This document shows, piece by piece, positions 8,677 through 20,315 of a stretch of 64,000 nt of DNA. The first letter of the stretch is position 1, and every line of letters begins with the position of its first letter. The notes beneath the pieces are model-generated. The model searched no databases. It was not told the origin of the DNA and worked only from the letters and a program-made list of their open reading frames with translations. The stretch is taken from the NCBI GenBank assembly GCA_000403255.2, contig KE159592.1, forward strand, positions 500,737 through 564,736, given 5' to 3'. Made by a program: the position numbers and the translations under genes. This DNA is from Lachnospiraceae bacterium 3-1 (GTDB taxonomy: Bacteria > Bacillota > Clostridia > Lachnospirales > Lachnospiraceae).

Positions 8677-9993
8677 TTATTTATCTGTGGCACTGGGATT
8701 TACGGTCACCCGTTTATTGAGCAACAATGCTACCACAATGGAGAATACAAGAATTGCAATATTCCCGATAATCTGCACCATAGATGTGGAAATCAGTAAT
8801 ACCACCACAGACAAGGCTGCCAAACCCATGGAAAAAATACATACCCCTTTTAACTTGCCATTGCTTACATAAAAAGAGGATTTATTCCAAAGCTCTGGTA
8901 GCTTTTTAGGAAGCTGCATAGCAGAAAATGCAATTACGCCACGGATAATTGTAAATAAAATGACAGTGCTGTTTGCCACAGTATTCAGATCCAGACCAAT
9001 TAAAATTGGTACTGTACCAATCAGATAAAACACCAGTAAAATATAATGAGCAGAACCATATTTTTCATTTTTCACGGCCAGCTTCTTGGGGAGCCATCCA
9101 TCTTCACAAGCCCGTAATACTGGATACACAATCATACCGATATTAAAATTCAATGTGGTCAACAAGGCAAACATGGCGCCGCCCACTACAAAAAATGTAT
9201 AGATTGCCTTTGGCATAAAGGCTGCCGCTGACACACTCAAAGGCTGATTTGCCACCTGCTCCACAGGGAGCACACCTGATGCAACCGTTGCCATTACTGC
9301 ATAAATCAATACTACAATCCCAGTGGAAGCAATAATGACAAAGGGAATATCCTTGGTAGGATTCTTAGATGCAGAGCTATAATTCACCACATACTGAGCG
9401 CCGCCTGCTGCAAAAGTCAGATAAATAGACGCCAATACAAAGCCTCCTGGACCGCCTGCCATAAAGCCATTGGTAAAATAATCCGGTTGGATATGACCAA
9501 CCCCTAATACAATATAAGAAGCAATGGCAACGGCAAGTACCGCACACAAAATATTCTGGAGCCTCGCCGCCTGTTTTACTCCCAGCAGATGCATGCCAAA
9601 CAAAGCTGTCAGCACAATGGTACAAATCAATTTTGCAGGAACCCCTGGCGCCAGAGACAAAAAATAATCTGCAAAAGACAAGGTGTACATACTAATGGCC
9701 AATGCGCTGAATAACTGTATATACAAATAAATTCCTGCCATTTTCTTTCCACTTAACACTGCAATCTGAGAATACTGTCCACCTGCAAAGTTTGCGGTTC
9801 CTCCTATGTAAATCTGTGGAATTGCCCCGATAATCGTAATGATTCCAGCAATTATATAGGCAATATTTACACTTCTTCCAGTAAATCCAATTGCAATACC
9901 TGTCATGGTCATAATTCCCACACCGATAATCTGTCCTACCGCCATGGAAAATAAATCTCCTCTGCTTAACAATTTACTCTTTTGATCTTCCAT
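8677..9993 (-). CDS. APC-superfamily amino-acid permease
   Basis: A 438-aa inner-membrane transporter with about 12 hydrophobic segments. The family signature at the first helix reads AVGQIIGVGIMTMTGIA, and the sixth-helix region contains FAAGGAQY. AAGGAGAA precedes the ATG. It lies 87 bp downstream of the patB-like gene on the same strand with no terminator between, so the two are probably co-transcribed. A sulfur amino acid such as cystathionine or cystine is a reasonable substrate guess from that context only. Confidence 0.88.
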   Translation of the reverse strand: MEDQKSKLLSRGDLFSMAVGQIIGVGIMTMTGIAIGFTGRSVNIAYIIAGIITIIGAIPQIYIGGTANFAGGQYSQIAVLSGKKMAGIYLYIQLFSALAISMYTLSFADYFLSLAPGVPAKLICTIVLTALFGMHLLGVKQAARLQNILCAVLAVAIASYIVLGVGHIQPDYFTNGFMAGGPGGFVLASIYLTFAAGGAQYVVNYSSASKNPTKDIPFVIIASTGIVVLIYAVMATVASGVLPVEQVANQPLSVSAAAFMPKAIYTFFVVGGAMFALLTTLNFNIGMIVYPVLRACEDGWLPKKLAVKNEKYGSAHYILLVFYLIGTVPILIGLDLNTVANSTVILFTIIRGVIAFSAMQLPKKLPELWNKSSFYVSNGKLKGVCIFSMGLAALSVVVLLISTSMVQIIGNIAILVFSIVVALLLNKRVTVNPSATDK

Positions 9994-10080
9994 ACCTTTT
10001 CTCCTTTTTACGCAATCCCAATTGGGTAATTACAAAACACATATGTTATAAAAATTCGGATAAAATTCTATTCGAAACAT

Positions 10081-11271
10081 TTACCGATACAATTCCCTTT
10101 TTATACGCTCTAATGCTTCTGTTAAAATACTTCTGGGGCATCCTATGTTCAATCGGAAATGCTCTTCGCCGCCTGGCCCAAACCATGGCCCTGGAACACA
10201 AATAACTGCAGCATCCATTACAATTCTCTGAAACAGCTCCGGATCTCCCAGATGCAGGCCGGAAAGGTCAAGCCAGCATAAAAACGTACCTTCTGGCCGT
10301 ATCATTGTCACCCCAGGCATCTCTTCTTTCAGATATTCCTCTACATAATCTACATTTGCCTGCATATAAGCCACTTCCTGATCAGCCCATTCTGCCCCCT
10401 CTGGGGTATAGGCTGCAATTACACTCTCAATACCGAAGGTATTTTTCACATCCAAGGACATGGCTATCTGCGTATCCATAAAGGTTTCCCGTATTTTCTG
10501 GTTGGGAATCACCGATACACTGGATTTCAATCCTGCTATATTAAAGGTTTTTCCTGGTGCAGTCAGATGGATAAAATGCTCTGCGTACCGTTGGTCTAGG
10601 CTCAACAATGGATAATGCTTATGCCCTTGGTAAACAATATCTCCGTGAATCTCATCGGATACTAACATTACATGGTGTCTCAGACAGATCTCCGCAACCT
10701 GAATCAGTTCTTCCTTCTTCCATACCCGGCCAGTAGGATTGTGTGGACTACACAAAATCATCATGGTATTTTCCGACTTGGCGGCCAGCTCTTCCAATTC
10801 CTCCAGATTCATTTCAAAATGTCCATCCCTTATCACCAATCCATTATTTACAACCTTACGCTTATCATTTTTCACAATGGTCGCAAAAGGATCATACACT
10901 GGCTGCTGAATAATCACCCCATCCCCCTCTTTGGTAAAAGCACGGATTGCAATGTTAATTGCTGCTACTACGGTAGGAGTATATGTAATCCACTCTGGCT
11001 TTACTTCCCAATCAAAACGCAGCTTCTGCCAATAGCAGACCGCCTGGTAAAAACTTTCCATTGGCGTACAATACCCAAATATCTCTTTCTCCACCCGCTT
11101 TTTCATTGCTTCCACAATAATCGGCGCACAGGGAAATTCCGTATCTGCAAGCCACATGGGTATCATGTCGTCTGGAATCTCCCGGTGCAGATACGAACCT
11201 ACTGCCTTAGCATGCCACTTCATATCGTTGGTTTGTTTTCGGTCCACAATCCGATTAAAATCATACTTCAT
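10081..11271 (-). CDS. MalY/PatB-type C-S beta-lyase (class I/II aminotransferase fold)
   Basis: A PLP enzyme of 396 aa. The conserved region LVSDEIHGDIVYQGHKHYP, the Schiff-base lysine in APGKTFNIAGLKSS and the C-terminal FRLNIGCPRS mark the PatB/MalY group. That group cleaves cystathionine or cysteine to pyruvate, ammonia and a thiol. The ATG at 11271 is preceded by GGTGGAG; a GTG at 11280 is an alternative. A consensus promoter with an overlapping dyad lies upstream, and an amino-acid permease lies downstream. Together they suggest a regulated sulfur amino-acid uptake and breakdown unit. Confidence 0.9.
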   Translation of the reverse strand: MKYDFNRIVDRKQTNDMKWHAKAVGSYLHREIPDDMIPMWLADTEFPCAPIIVEAMKKRVEKEIFGYCTPMESFYQAVCYWQKLRFDWEVKPEWITYTPTVVAAINIAIRAFTKEGDGVIIQQPVYDPFATIVKNDKRKVVNNGLVIRDGHFEMNLEELEELAAKSENTMMILCSPHNPTGRVWKKEELIQVAEICLRHHVMLVSDEIHGDIVYQGHKHYPLLSLDQRYAEHFIHLTAPGKTFNIAGLKSSVSVIPNQKIRETFMDTQIAMSLDVKNTFGIESVIAAYTPEGAEWADQEVAYMQANVDYVEEYLKEEMPGVTMIRPEGTFLCWLDLSGLHLGDPELFQRIVMDAAVICVPGPWFGPGGEEHFRLNIGCPRSILTEALERIKRELYR

Positions 11272-11305
11272 AGTCTCCACCTTCTCCTTCTTTTTCGTTT
11301 AATCA

Positions 11306-11357
11306 TTAAACAGTTTATCTGTTAAACTAATTATATCTAATTCAGCATTTTTGTCAA
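11306..11357 (-). promoter_or_regulatory. Promoter of patB-permease unit with downstream operator-like dyad
   Basis: TTGACA (complement of 11352-11357), a 16-bp spacer, then TATAAT (complement of 11330-11335). Just downstream of the -10 is the dyad TTAAACAG-TTTAT-CTGTTAAA (11306-11326, one mismatch). Its placement over the transcription start fits repressor binding. Confidence 0.75.
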
Positions 11358-11417
11358 TATAAAAATAGAACTCAGGGAATTTTTGTGAGTTATACACAAA
11401 TTTGTTCACCTGAGTTC
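11358..11417 (-). terminator. Terminator after dnaJ
   Basis: Outer arms GAACTCAGG (11368-11376) and CCTGAGTTC (11409-11417) are perfect, with further pairing inside (AATTTGTG with CACAAA). On the minus strand it is followed by TATTTTTATA. It abuts the patB -35 box, so the heat-shock operon ends here. Confidence 0.75.
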
Positions 11418-11471
11418 GGTAGTATTGTCTTGATATTTGGAAAAATCAGGAGCTTTTCTTGAAATAGATCC

Positions 11472-12653
11472 TTACATATCTTCCAAAGACTCCTTAATCT
11501 TTCCCATAAATCCCTTTTTCTTTCCGTGTTTTTCTGTATGGGCAGCCCCATTGTGCTTCTTCAAAGACTGTCCACTGGCTTCGTCAAATCTTCGCAAAGC
11601 CTCTTTCGCCTCTTCATTCAAACCAGTAGGTACCTGAACCACAAGAGTCACATAATGATCACCTCGAACGGAAGAATTCCGCAGAGAGGGAATGCCCTTG
11701 CCTTTTAGGCGGATTCTGGTATCTGTTTGGGTTCCTGGCTTTACATCATAAAGAATATCCCCATCAATGGTACTGATACGCACTTCACCGCCCAATGCCG
11801 CTTGAGCAAAGGAAATCGGCGCAGTGGAATATATGTTCATATCCTGCCGCTGGAAAATCGGATGCCTGCTTACATTTACCTCCACCAGCAAATCGCCTCT
11901 TGGCCCTCCATTAGCGCCCGGTTCCCCTTTGTCCCGAATGCGGACGCTCTGTCCATTGTCAATTCCTGCCGGAATGGAAACTTTAATTTTCTTACGCTTT
12001 GCAATATATCCGGTTCCCCGACAGTCCGGACATTTCTCCTTAATGATCTTACCAGTTCCATGACAATCTGGACAGGTCTGTACATTCTGCACCATTCCAA
12101 GGAACGACTGCTGCGTATAAACCACTTTTCCTTTTCCGCCGCACTTGGTACAGGTTTCTGGTGATGTTCCTGGCTTGGCCCCTGTAGTATGGCAGGTAGT
12201 ACACTCATCTTTTAGAGTGATTTCGATTTCTTTCTCGCAGCCAAATGCTGCTTCTTCAAAGGTAATGCGAACTGCTGCACGTAGGTTTGCCCCCTTCATA
12301 GGACCGTTGTTGGCAGACCGACGTCTAGATCCGCCGCCAAATAAATCACCGAAAATATCGCCGAAAATATCGCCCATATCCATACCTGAGAAATCAAAAC
12401 CGCCTCCGCCGCCCATACCTCCGTCAAAAGCTGCATGACCAAACTGGTCATACTGACGCTTTTTATCTGGGTCACTTAAAACAGCATAAGCCTCGGAAGC
12501 TTCTTTAAATTTTTTTTCTGCCTCAACATCACCCGGATTCATATCCGGGTGATATTTCTTGGCAAGCTGGCGGTATGCCTTCTTAATCGAAGCATCGTCC
12601 GCATTTTTGTCCACTCCAAGGACTTCATAATAATCTCTTTTTTGTTCTGCCAT
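11472..12653 (-). CDS. dnaJ: Chaperone protein DnaJ (Hsp40)
   Basis: A 393-aa cochaperone that stimulates DnaK ATPase. Domains in order: J domain with HPD in [11 protein letters not shown], a Gly/Phe-rich linker ([20 protein letters not shown]), a zinc domain with four CxxCxGxG-type repeats ([32 protein letters not shown]), then the substrate-binding C-terminal domains. Starts 2 bp after the dnaK stop, so translation is tightly coupled. Last gene of the hrcA operon. Confidence 0.97.
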   Translation of the reverse strand: MAEQKRDYYEVLGVDKNADDASIKKAYRQLAKKYHPDMNPGDVEAEKKFKEASEAYAVLSDPDKKRQYDQFGHAAFDGGMGGGGGFDFSGMDMGDIFGDIFGDLFGGGSRRRSANNGPMKGANLRAAVRITFEEAAFGCEKEIEITLKDECTTCHTTGAKPGTSPETCTKCGGKGKVVYTQQSFLGMVQNVQTCPDCHGTGKIIKEKCPDCRGTGYIAKRKKIKVSIPAGIDNGQSVRIRDKGEPGANGGPRGDLLVEVNVSRHPIFQRQDMNIYSTAPISFAQAALGGEVRISTIDGDILYDVKPGTQTDTRIRLKGKGIPSLRNSSVRGDHYVTLVVQVPTGLNEEAKEALRRFDEASGQSLKKHNGAAHTEKHGKKKGFMGKIKESLEDM

Positions 12654-12655
12654 GA

Positions 12656-14551
<1,896 letters not shown>

Positions 14552-14609
14552 CTAATTACATTGTCTGCTGATTTATCATCAAAACTCTACATGGTCTAGA
14601 CAGTTTTCA

Positions 14610-15284
14610 CTACTGCACCACTGCAACCATGCTGTGTCTTACCACGCTCTCCCGATACATGTACCCTTTTTGCAGCTCCTGAGCCACAATCCCAGATTCA
14701 TATTCCTCACTTTCCACCTGCATCACTGCATTATGGAATTCTGGGTTAAATTCTGTACCTACTGCTTCAATCGGCTTCACTTCCAGGTTTTCTAATTCTG
14801 TCATTAACTGTTTATATATTTTATCCATTCCCTGTACAAAAGGATCTTCCTTTGCTTCTTTTGGAACAGCAGATAATCCACGTTCAAAATTGTCCACCAC
14901 CGGAAGGATTTTTTCAATGATACTTTTGGCTCCCACTTCAAACATCTGGGTCTTTTCCTTCTCGGTCCGTTTGCGGAAATTATCAAATTCTGCCATTTGG
15001 CGCTGTACCCGGTCGGTCAGCTCGGCAATTTTCTCTTCCTGTTTATTTTTCTTTTCTTTCTTCTTAAAAAATCCTTTTTTCTCTTCTCCCTGGCCTTCTT
15101 CGGAAGATTCTTCGCCTGCTTTCTCTTCTTTGGAATCTCTTTCCTCTTCCTCTGGCTGATCTGTACTCTCTGGTTCCTTCGGATGTTTGGCAGAATCTTT
15201 TGCTTCTTCTGCTTCCACATGTTCCGTTGTCATATTCTCTGTTTCTTGGCTTTCCATTGCTTCCATATCTTTCTGCTCTGCCAT
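14610..15284 (-). CDS. grpE: Nucleotide exchange factor GrpE
   Basis: A 224-aa protein that releases ADP from DnaK. A long acidic, low-complexity N-terminal tail of about 80 residues comes first. The coiled-coil region (ELTDRVQRQMAEFDNFRKRT) and the C-terminal beta domain with the GrpE-like NPEFHNAV and VVRHSMVAVVQ follow. AAAGGTGA precedes the ATG. It lies 14 bp after hrcA. Confidence 0.96.
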   Translation of the reverse strand: MAEQKDMEAMESQETENMTTEHVEAEEAKDSAKHPKEPESTDQPEEEERDSKEEKAGEESSEEGQGEEKKGFFKKKEKKNKQEEKIAELTDRVQRQMAEFDNFRKRTEKEKTQMFEVGAKSIIEKILPVVDNFERGLSAVPKEAKEDPFVQGMDKIYKQLMTELENLEVKPIEAVGTEFNPEFHNAVMQVESEEYESGIVAQELQKGYMYRESVVRHSMVAVVQ

Positions 15285-15298
15285 ATCTGTTCACCTTT

Positions 15299-16345
15299 CT
15301 ATTTTCCAATTTTCTTAGGTTTACGAAATACCGTATCAAGCTGTACCTTTAATGTTTTCAGATTATCCATGACATTTTCGTAATCCATACGCTTAGGTCC
15401 GATAATTCCAATGGTTCCTGTCATTCCATCTCCAATCCGATAAGTTGCAGTTACCACGCTGCAATCTTTCATCTTCTGAATGGGCGATTCGGAACCAATA
15501 TATACCTGGATTCCCGTCTCTTCTTCAGAAGTAAGCGTTTCATTTACCAAGCTGATTAACTGCTGCTTCTCTTCAAAAGCATCTAGCAGTTCCCGTGCTT
15601 TCTGTGAATCACTTAATTCTGGATATTTTAAAATATTTGTTGTCCCACTGGTATAAACTTCAAGCTCTTCCTCTTCCTGAATAACTCCTGCTAATGCATC
15701 TAATACATCGCTTATAATGTTACTGTGAATGCCTGCCTGTTCTTTCAGCTTTGCAATCGTGCCAAGATTAATTTCCTCTGCTGACAACCCGTTTAAACTA
15801 GTGTTCAAGAGAATGTTTAACTTTAATAATGTTTCATTATCTAAGGCTTCCCCGGTGGAAATCATCTTATTCTTTACCAAGTTGCCCTCCATCACAATAA
15901 CTGCCAAAAGCTGCTCTTCATCAACCTGGGATAATTGCAGGAATTTTACTTTATTCTTATAGTAAGAAGGTGAAGTTATCATGGCGGTATAATTGGTATT
16001 TTCTGCCAGCATCTTTGCCATCTGCTGCAGCACCTGCTCCATACGTTCTGTATGCTCAATCATGAATTCCTTCATCTCAGTGACTTCCTGATTCTTTTCC
16101 TTCATCAGATTATCCACATAAAACCGATATCCCTGATCCGATGGTATTCTCCCAGCAGAAGTGTGAGGTTGTAAAATATAACCGAGTTCTTCCAAATCCG
16201 ACATCTCATTACGGATGGTTGCAGAACTTAAATTCAGATCTGAATATTTGGAAATGGTTCTGGAACCAACCGGTTCTCCAGTATCCAGATAATTCTGGAT
16301 GATTGCATGTAAAATTTTTCTTTTTCTTTCATCCAGTTCCTGCAT
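15299..16345 (-). CDS. hrcA: Heat-inducible transcription repressor HrcA
   Basis: A 348-aa repressor that binds CIRCE and is kept active by GroE. The N-terminal winged helix (GEPVGSRTISKYSDLNLSSA) is followed by GAF-like and dimerisation regions; the signature LGYILQPHTSAGRIPSDQGY is intact. AGGAGGAT precedes the ATG. First gene of the operon, 83 bp downstream of a perfect CIRCE, so autoregulated. Confidence 0.97.
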   Translation of the reverse strand: MQELDERKRKILHAIIQNYLDTGEPVGSRTISKYSDLNLSSATIRNEMSDLEELGYILQPHTSAGRIPSDQGYRFYVDNLMKEKNQEVTEMKEFMIEHTERMEQVLQQMAKMLAENTNYTAMITSPSYYKNKVKFLQLSQVDEEQLLAVIVMEGNLVKNKMISTGEALDNETLLKLNILLNTSLNGLSAEEINLGTIAKLKEQAGIHSNIISDVLDALAGVIQEEEELEVYTSGTTNILKYPELSDSQKARELLDAFEEKQQLISLVNETLTSEEETGIQVYIGSESPIQKMKDCSVVTATYRIGDGMTGTIGIIGPKRMDYENVMDNLKTLKVQLDTVFRKPKKIGK

Positions 16346-16428
16346 GTCAATCCTCCTGTTATCGTATTTCTTCCTGATACTCCAAGCTTACATGTTTCAT
16401 TATGTAGCATGAATATCTTTTTCTCTTG

Positions 16429-16455
16429 TTAGCACTCGACGTTTTGGAGTGCTAA
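16429..16455. promoter_or_regulatory. CIRCE operator
   Basis: TTAGCACTC - 9 bp - GAGTGCTAA, a perfect consensus CIRCE bound by HrcA. It lies just downstream of the predicted start of transcription of the hrcA operon. Confidence 0.97.
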
Positions 16456-16468
16456 CATCTATGTACAT

Positions 16469-16497
16469 AAAATAGCACTAACAATTTTTATTGTCAA
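16469..16497 (-). promoter_or_regulatory. Sigma-A promoter of the hrcA operon
   Basis: TTGACA (complement of 16492-16497), 17-bp spacer, TATTTT (complement of 16469-16474). CIRCE begins 14 bp downstream of the -10, the normal repressor position. Confidence 0.85.
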
Positions 16498-16632
16498 GAG
16501 TATTTTTAGATTTTATAATTTCTTTAGATTTTATCATTTCCTGTTTCCTTTTATTTGAAACTATTCTTTTCCTTTTCACACGGAAAGAATTCTTTTTCAT
16601 AGTATATAACAAGCAACTATAAGGAGATTTTT

Positions 16633-17478
16633 ATGGAAAAATTACTGGAAGCCAGCCATGTAGGATATTCCTATCATACCATGCAGGGCGAAACGCCTGC
16701 TTTATCCAATATAAATTTTACGGTTCATAAAGGTGATTTTCTGGCAATTGTGGGCCCCAGTGGGTGTGGCAAATCTACCCTCCTCTCCCTTCTTTCCGGT
16801 CTTTTAAAGCCAGAACACGGTTCCATTTTTTTATACAAGCCAGGGGATTGTACCAAAGCAGCAGATCCAAAGCCTGATTCTCTACAAACGCCCCAAGATA
16901 ACATTCTCTCCCATCGCCAACACCTGAATCAAAAATCCTGTCATACCATTGGCTATATGTTACAACACGATCATCTATTTGAATGGCGCACCATTGAAAA
17001 AAATGTTATGCTGGGACTGGAAATTCAAAAAAAACTGACTCCTGAAACAAAAGAAATGGTTCACGATATGTTAAAAACTTACGGTCTTTACAAATTCAAA
17101 GACGCAAAACCGTCCCAACTCTCTGGTGGCATGCGCCAACGAGCGGCATTGATTCGCACTCTTGCACTGAAGCCAGAACTCCTGCTTCTTGATGAGCCTT
17201 TTTCCGCTTTGGATTATCAAACCAGACTTACTGTGGGAGATGACATTGGGGAAATTATCAAAAAAGAACAAAAAACAGCGATTCTCGTAACCCATGACTT
17301 GTCAGAAGCAGTCAGCCTTGGCACTCAGGTGCTGGTGCTAAGCAAACGTCCCGCCACAATCAAGGCTGTGATAGATATCGACTTTCCAGATGACATCAGT
17401 GCACTAAAGCGAAGAAATTCCCCAGAATTCAAAAATTATTTTAACCAAATATGGAAGGAGTTGAATGAAGATGAGTGA
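16633..17478 (+). CDS. ABC transporter ATP-binding protein (nitrate/taurine/thiamine-type importer)
   Basis: A 281-aa cytoplasmic ATPase. Walker A is GPSGCGKST, the signature is LSGGMRQR, Walker B is LLLLDEPFSALD and the H-loop is VTHDLSEA. The overall form matches SsuB/TauB/ThiZ-type ATPases, apart from an unusually long insert (about residues 75-105) between Walker A and the Q-loop. AAGGAG precedes the ATG. It overlaps the start of the permease gene. No substrate-binding protein gene lies beside it, so it must be elsewhere or lost. Confidence 0.92.
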   Translation: MEKLLEASHVGYSYHTMQGETPALSNINFTVHKGDFLAIVGPSGCGKSTLLSLLSGLLKPEHGSIFLYKPGDCTKAADPKPDSLQTPQDNILSHRQHLNQKSCHTIGYMLQHDHLFEWRTIEKNVMLGLEIQKKLTPETKEMVHDMLKTYGLYKFKDAKPSQLSGGMRQRAALIRTLALKPELLLLDEPFSALDYQTRLTVGDDIGEIIKKEQKTAILVTHDLSEAVSLGTQVLVLSKRPATIKAVIDIDFPDDISALKRRNSPEFKNYFNQIWKELNEDE

Positions 17479-18190
17479 AATATCCCTTGCACAGCAGAAT
17501 TTTCTGCTTACACAAAAAAAGCATAAACGTACTGTCACAGTCAGCCGGCTGTGTATTTTTATTTTATTTTTGGTTATATGGGAAAGCGCTGCCCAATTTG
17601 GATTTATTGATTCTTTTATTTTCAGCAGCCCTTCCAAAGTATTTTTGTGTGCTTATGGAATGATTCAGGATCATACCTTATTCATCCATATTGGAATTAC
17701 CTTATTCGAAACCATAGCCAGCTTTTTGCTTGTGACATTTTTTGCACTTATTATTACAATTTTATTGTGGCTGAACAAGCGTCTTTCCGAAACCTTGGAG
17801 CCTTATCTTGTAATTTTAAACAGCCTGCCAAAATCTGCGTTGGCGCCCTTACTAATCGTGTGGCTGGGCGCAACTTATAAAACCATTATTATCACTGGTA
17901 TCTCTGTAGCCATTTTTGGCTCAATTTTAAGTCTGTATACCAGCTTCCAATCTGTAGATCCAGAAAAAATAAAATTGATATACACCATAGGAGGAAAAAA
18001 ATACCATGTACTCACCAAGGTAGTGCTCCCTTCTAATATTCCCTCACTGTTTTCCCTGATGAAAGTAAACATTGGTCTCTGCCTGGTAGGAGTAATCATT
18101 GGTGAATTCATTGCTTCCCGTCAGGGTCTAGGTTATCTAATCATCTATGGAAGCCAGGTTTTTAAACTATTCTACATACTTCTATTATAA
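17465..18190 (+). pseudogene. ABC importer permease, 5' part of a gene split by the serine-recombinase element
   Basis: Inner-membrane permease of the SsuC/TauC/ThiX type, with about five to six TM segments and the EAA-like loop ending in IGEFIASRQGLGYLI. As read here it gives 241 aa, ending in a short foreign tail after GSQVFKL. The natural tail lies at 20927-21037. Joining TTT AAA CT at 18161-18168 to the same bases at 20927-20934 restores an in-frame 268-aa protein. The start may be 17465 or 17471; both overlap the ATPase gene. Whether the truncated form works is unknown, but it lacks its last helix. Confidence 0.88.
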
Positions 18191-19801
18191 AAATTTTATA
18201 TCTTTACTTGTTTTTCCTCGATGGTATCTTCTTGTGTTCGTTACAATTTCAAACTTTATTTGAACTTGCATTCCAAGCTCCATTTCTATCAGCGCATAAT
18301 CTTCAAATATGATTATTTTCTTAACCAAATTTATTATATCTGCACTATCTAATTCATGATTCTTTTTTATATAATTAAATTTATCCTTAATTTTATTTAT
18401 TCTGAATTCCTGTCCTTTCTTATTATCAATTTGTTTTTTTAAACCGGATAATTTTTCTTCACATTCTTCTATTTCTTTCACGTAACGTATCTTTGCATTT
18501 TTATATGTATCCTCGTCAATGACACCATCAACAAATTTATCTAAAATATTGTTGTTACGTTTTTTTACTTCATCAATTTTATCATATAAATGATACATTT
18601 CACTTTCAATAACATCTTCAGAGATAATCCTTTGAATTGACTTTATTGCATATTCAAATTCTTTTTCATAATTTTTATCAAGAACCTTTTTCGATAATTC
18701 AATCATTAATTTATCCAGCATTTCATCAGAAATATGTATGTTATGACATTCATCTTTTCCAAGTTTTATATAATTGCTGCAATACCATTCTGTTATTTTT
18801 TCATTGGTTGTTTTTAACCTTCTATTCTTTAACCAGAATAACGCCTTGCATTCCCCACAAAATACTTTCCCAGAATATTTGTTTTGACCTATTTTAATAC
18901 CAATTCTTTTTCCGCCATTTATATCACTCTTCATTTTTCTGCTTCTAGAATCCATATTACTATTTGCCAAGTCCCACGTCTTATCGTCAATAATGCGTGG
19001 AACCCCATCTTTTATATACACTACATCGTCTTCTTTATTGTATTGTATTTGCTTGGTTGAAAAATCATAAGATTTTCTATTCATTACTGCAGTACCCTTA
19101 TATAATGGATTTCTTATTATTTTTCTAATTACTCCTTCTGCAATGGGGTTTCCATTTTTTCCAACAATGCCATTTTCTAAAAGATGTTTTGCAATAAGTC
19201 TGGAACCATAATTATCATAAGCCGCAAGGTGAAACATTTCTTTTACAATATCAGCTTCTTCTTCATTTATTACAACCTCTTTATTAACTTTATTATATCC
19301 CCATGTATTATTTGTTAAGATTACACTTCTCCCATTATTAGTCCCATTTCGCAGAGCATTTAACCTACGTGTCCTATGTGCGTTTTTTTCCTTTTTTGAT
19401 AATTCTCTGCTGTAATCTTCTGCTAAAATTGCTTTTATTCCTGTAATCAATGAATCATCTGGAGTATAAAATTTATTTTCAATATAAAAAAATAATTTTT
19501 TATTATTTTTGACTAATGTATCAACAAATATATACCAATCCTTTGCACTCCTCATAAGCCGATCTTGAGATTTCACCACGATAATATCCCATTTATCCAA
19601 AAGCATATCATTCATAAGCCTATGGTACTCATCTCTTTTTTTAGTCGAAGTACCAGACTTACCCTCATCTACATACATATCCACATTTTCCCAACCATTC
19701 CTCATGATGCAATGTTCAATTTCATCTATTTGCATATTTAACGCATTTAACTGACTTTCTTCATCCGTAGAAACTCTTCCATATCCACACGCTCTATCCA
19801 T
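18185..19801 (-). CDS. Large serine recombinase (site-specific integrase)
   Basis: A 538-aa recombinase that should catalyse insertion and excision of the surrounding element. The N-terminal resolvase domain has the catalytic serine in YGRVST (Ser11), the EGKSG motif and KSQDRLMRS. A recombinase domain follows (GYNKVNKEVVINEEEADIV...GV..IIRNPLYKG), then the zinc ribbon (CGECKALFW ... CSN..KLGKDEC) and a coiled coil (about residues 395-470). The ATG at 19801 is preceded by GAGGGGAT. The stop codon lies inside the element's inverted end, so integrase and att site are tightly packed. Confidence 0.93.
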   Translation of the reverse strand: MDRACGYGRVSTDEESQLNALNMQIDEIEHCIMRNGWENVDMYVDEGKSGTSTKKRDEYHRLMNDMLLDKWDIIVVKSQDRLMRSAKDWYIFVDTLVKNNKKLFFYIENKFYTPDDSLITGIKAILAEDYSRELSKKEKNAHRTRRLNALRNGTNNGRSVILTNNTWGYNKVNKEVVINEEEADIVKEMFHLAAYDNYGSRLIAKHLLENGIVGKNGNPIAEGVIRKIIRNPLYKGTAVMNRKSYDFSTKQIQYNKEDDVVYIKDGVPRIIDDKTWDLANSNMDSRSRKMKSDINGGKRIGIKIGQNKYSGKVFCGECKALFWLKNRRLKTTNEKITEWYCSNYIKLGKDECHNIHISDEMLDKLMIELSKKVLDKNYEKEFEYAIKSIQRIISEDVIESEMYHLYDKIDEVKKRNNNILDKFVDGVIDEDTYKNAKIRYVKEIEECEEKLSGLKKQIDNKKGQEFRINKIKDKFNYIKKNHELDSADIINLVKKIIIFEDYALIEMELGMQVQIKFEIVTNTRRYHRGKTSKDIKFL

Positions 19802-19831
19802 TTTTATCCCCTCAAATTTATTATATATGGA

Positions 19832-19926
19832 AGAACAAAGTGGGCAAGCCCACTTCAGCTCCCCTCTCCCCTCACTCATGAGGGGCTTGCACATTTTGCG
19901 CGCCGAGCACGGTCGCTTTAGCGACA
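19832..19926. repeat. Multi-hairpin repeat, copy A
   Basis: About 94 bp, nearly identical to 40912-41005. It contains three possible hairpins in a row: AGTGGGC-AA-GCCCACT, CCCCTC-ACTCAT-GAGGGG and GTCGCTTTAGCGAC. It also has the GC-rich stretch TGCGCGCCGAGCAC. It sits just upstream of the recombinase start, so it would be in the 5' leader of that gene. Confidence 0.88.
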
Positions 19927-20015
19927 TAATTCCCCTTGTGCGAGTGTGCATCTCTATTTTTATCTTATAGGAAAGTCATGGACTTTAACACTTTACAGTA
20001 ACATGGTCTTTCCTA

Positions 20016-20046
20016 TAGAATAAAAAAGAGTATTGTATCAACACTC
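20016..20046 (-). terminator. Terminator of the small SHOCT-like ORF
   Basis: Stem GAGTATTG (20028-20035) with CAACACTC (20039-20046), allowing one G-T pair. It is followed on the minus strand by CTTTTTTATTC. The stem overlaps the stop codon of the small upstream ORF. Confidence 0.6.
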
Positions 20047-20160
20047 TTTCCGCAATTTAATCATCAATTTATCATATTCGTCTTTTGTAATTAGCTTATC
20101 ATTCAAAAGAATATTATATATTTTTTTTACTATATTATAGTCAATATTACTATTTATTAT
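20038..20160 (-). CDS. Possible SHOCT-like small protein, no canonical start codon
   Basis: A 40-codon open frame ending LNDKLITKDEYDKLMIKLRKEC. The pattern (D)KLITKDEYDKL fits the short SHOCT domain (hydrophobic-x-GxIT-EEY). Small SHOCT proteins often sit just upstream of recombinases in Firmicute elements. AGGTGA lies 5 bp before the first codon of the frame, but that codon is ATA and no ATG, GTG or TTG occurs in a suitable place. It is either a decayed gene, a gene with a rare start, or chance. Confidence 0.4.
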   Translation of the reverse strand: MINSNIDYNIVKKIYNILLNDKLITKDEYDKLMIKLRKEC

Positions 20161-20315
20161 AGTTCACCTCATATTTTATATTTATATATAATATACAGAA
20201 AGCTAATTTTATTTTCCTATACTGGCGAATTCTCCCTTTCCCCTCTTTTGTTTTATTTTTCACACATAATAAATTTATAATGACATATACTATTACTATT
20301 CGTGAGGTATTTTCT

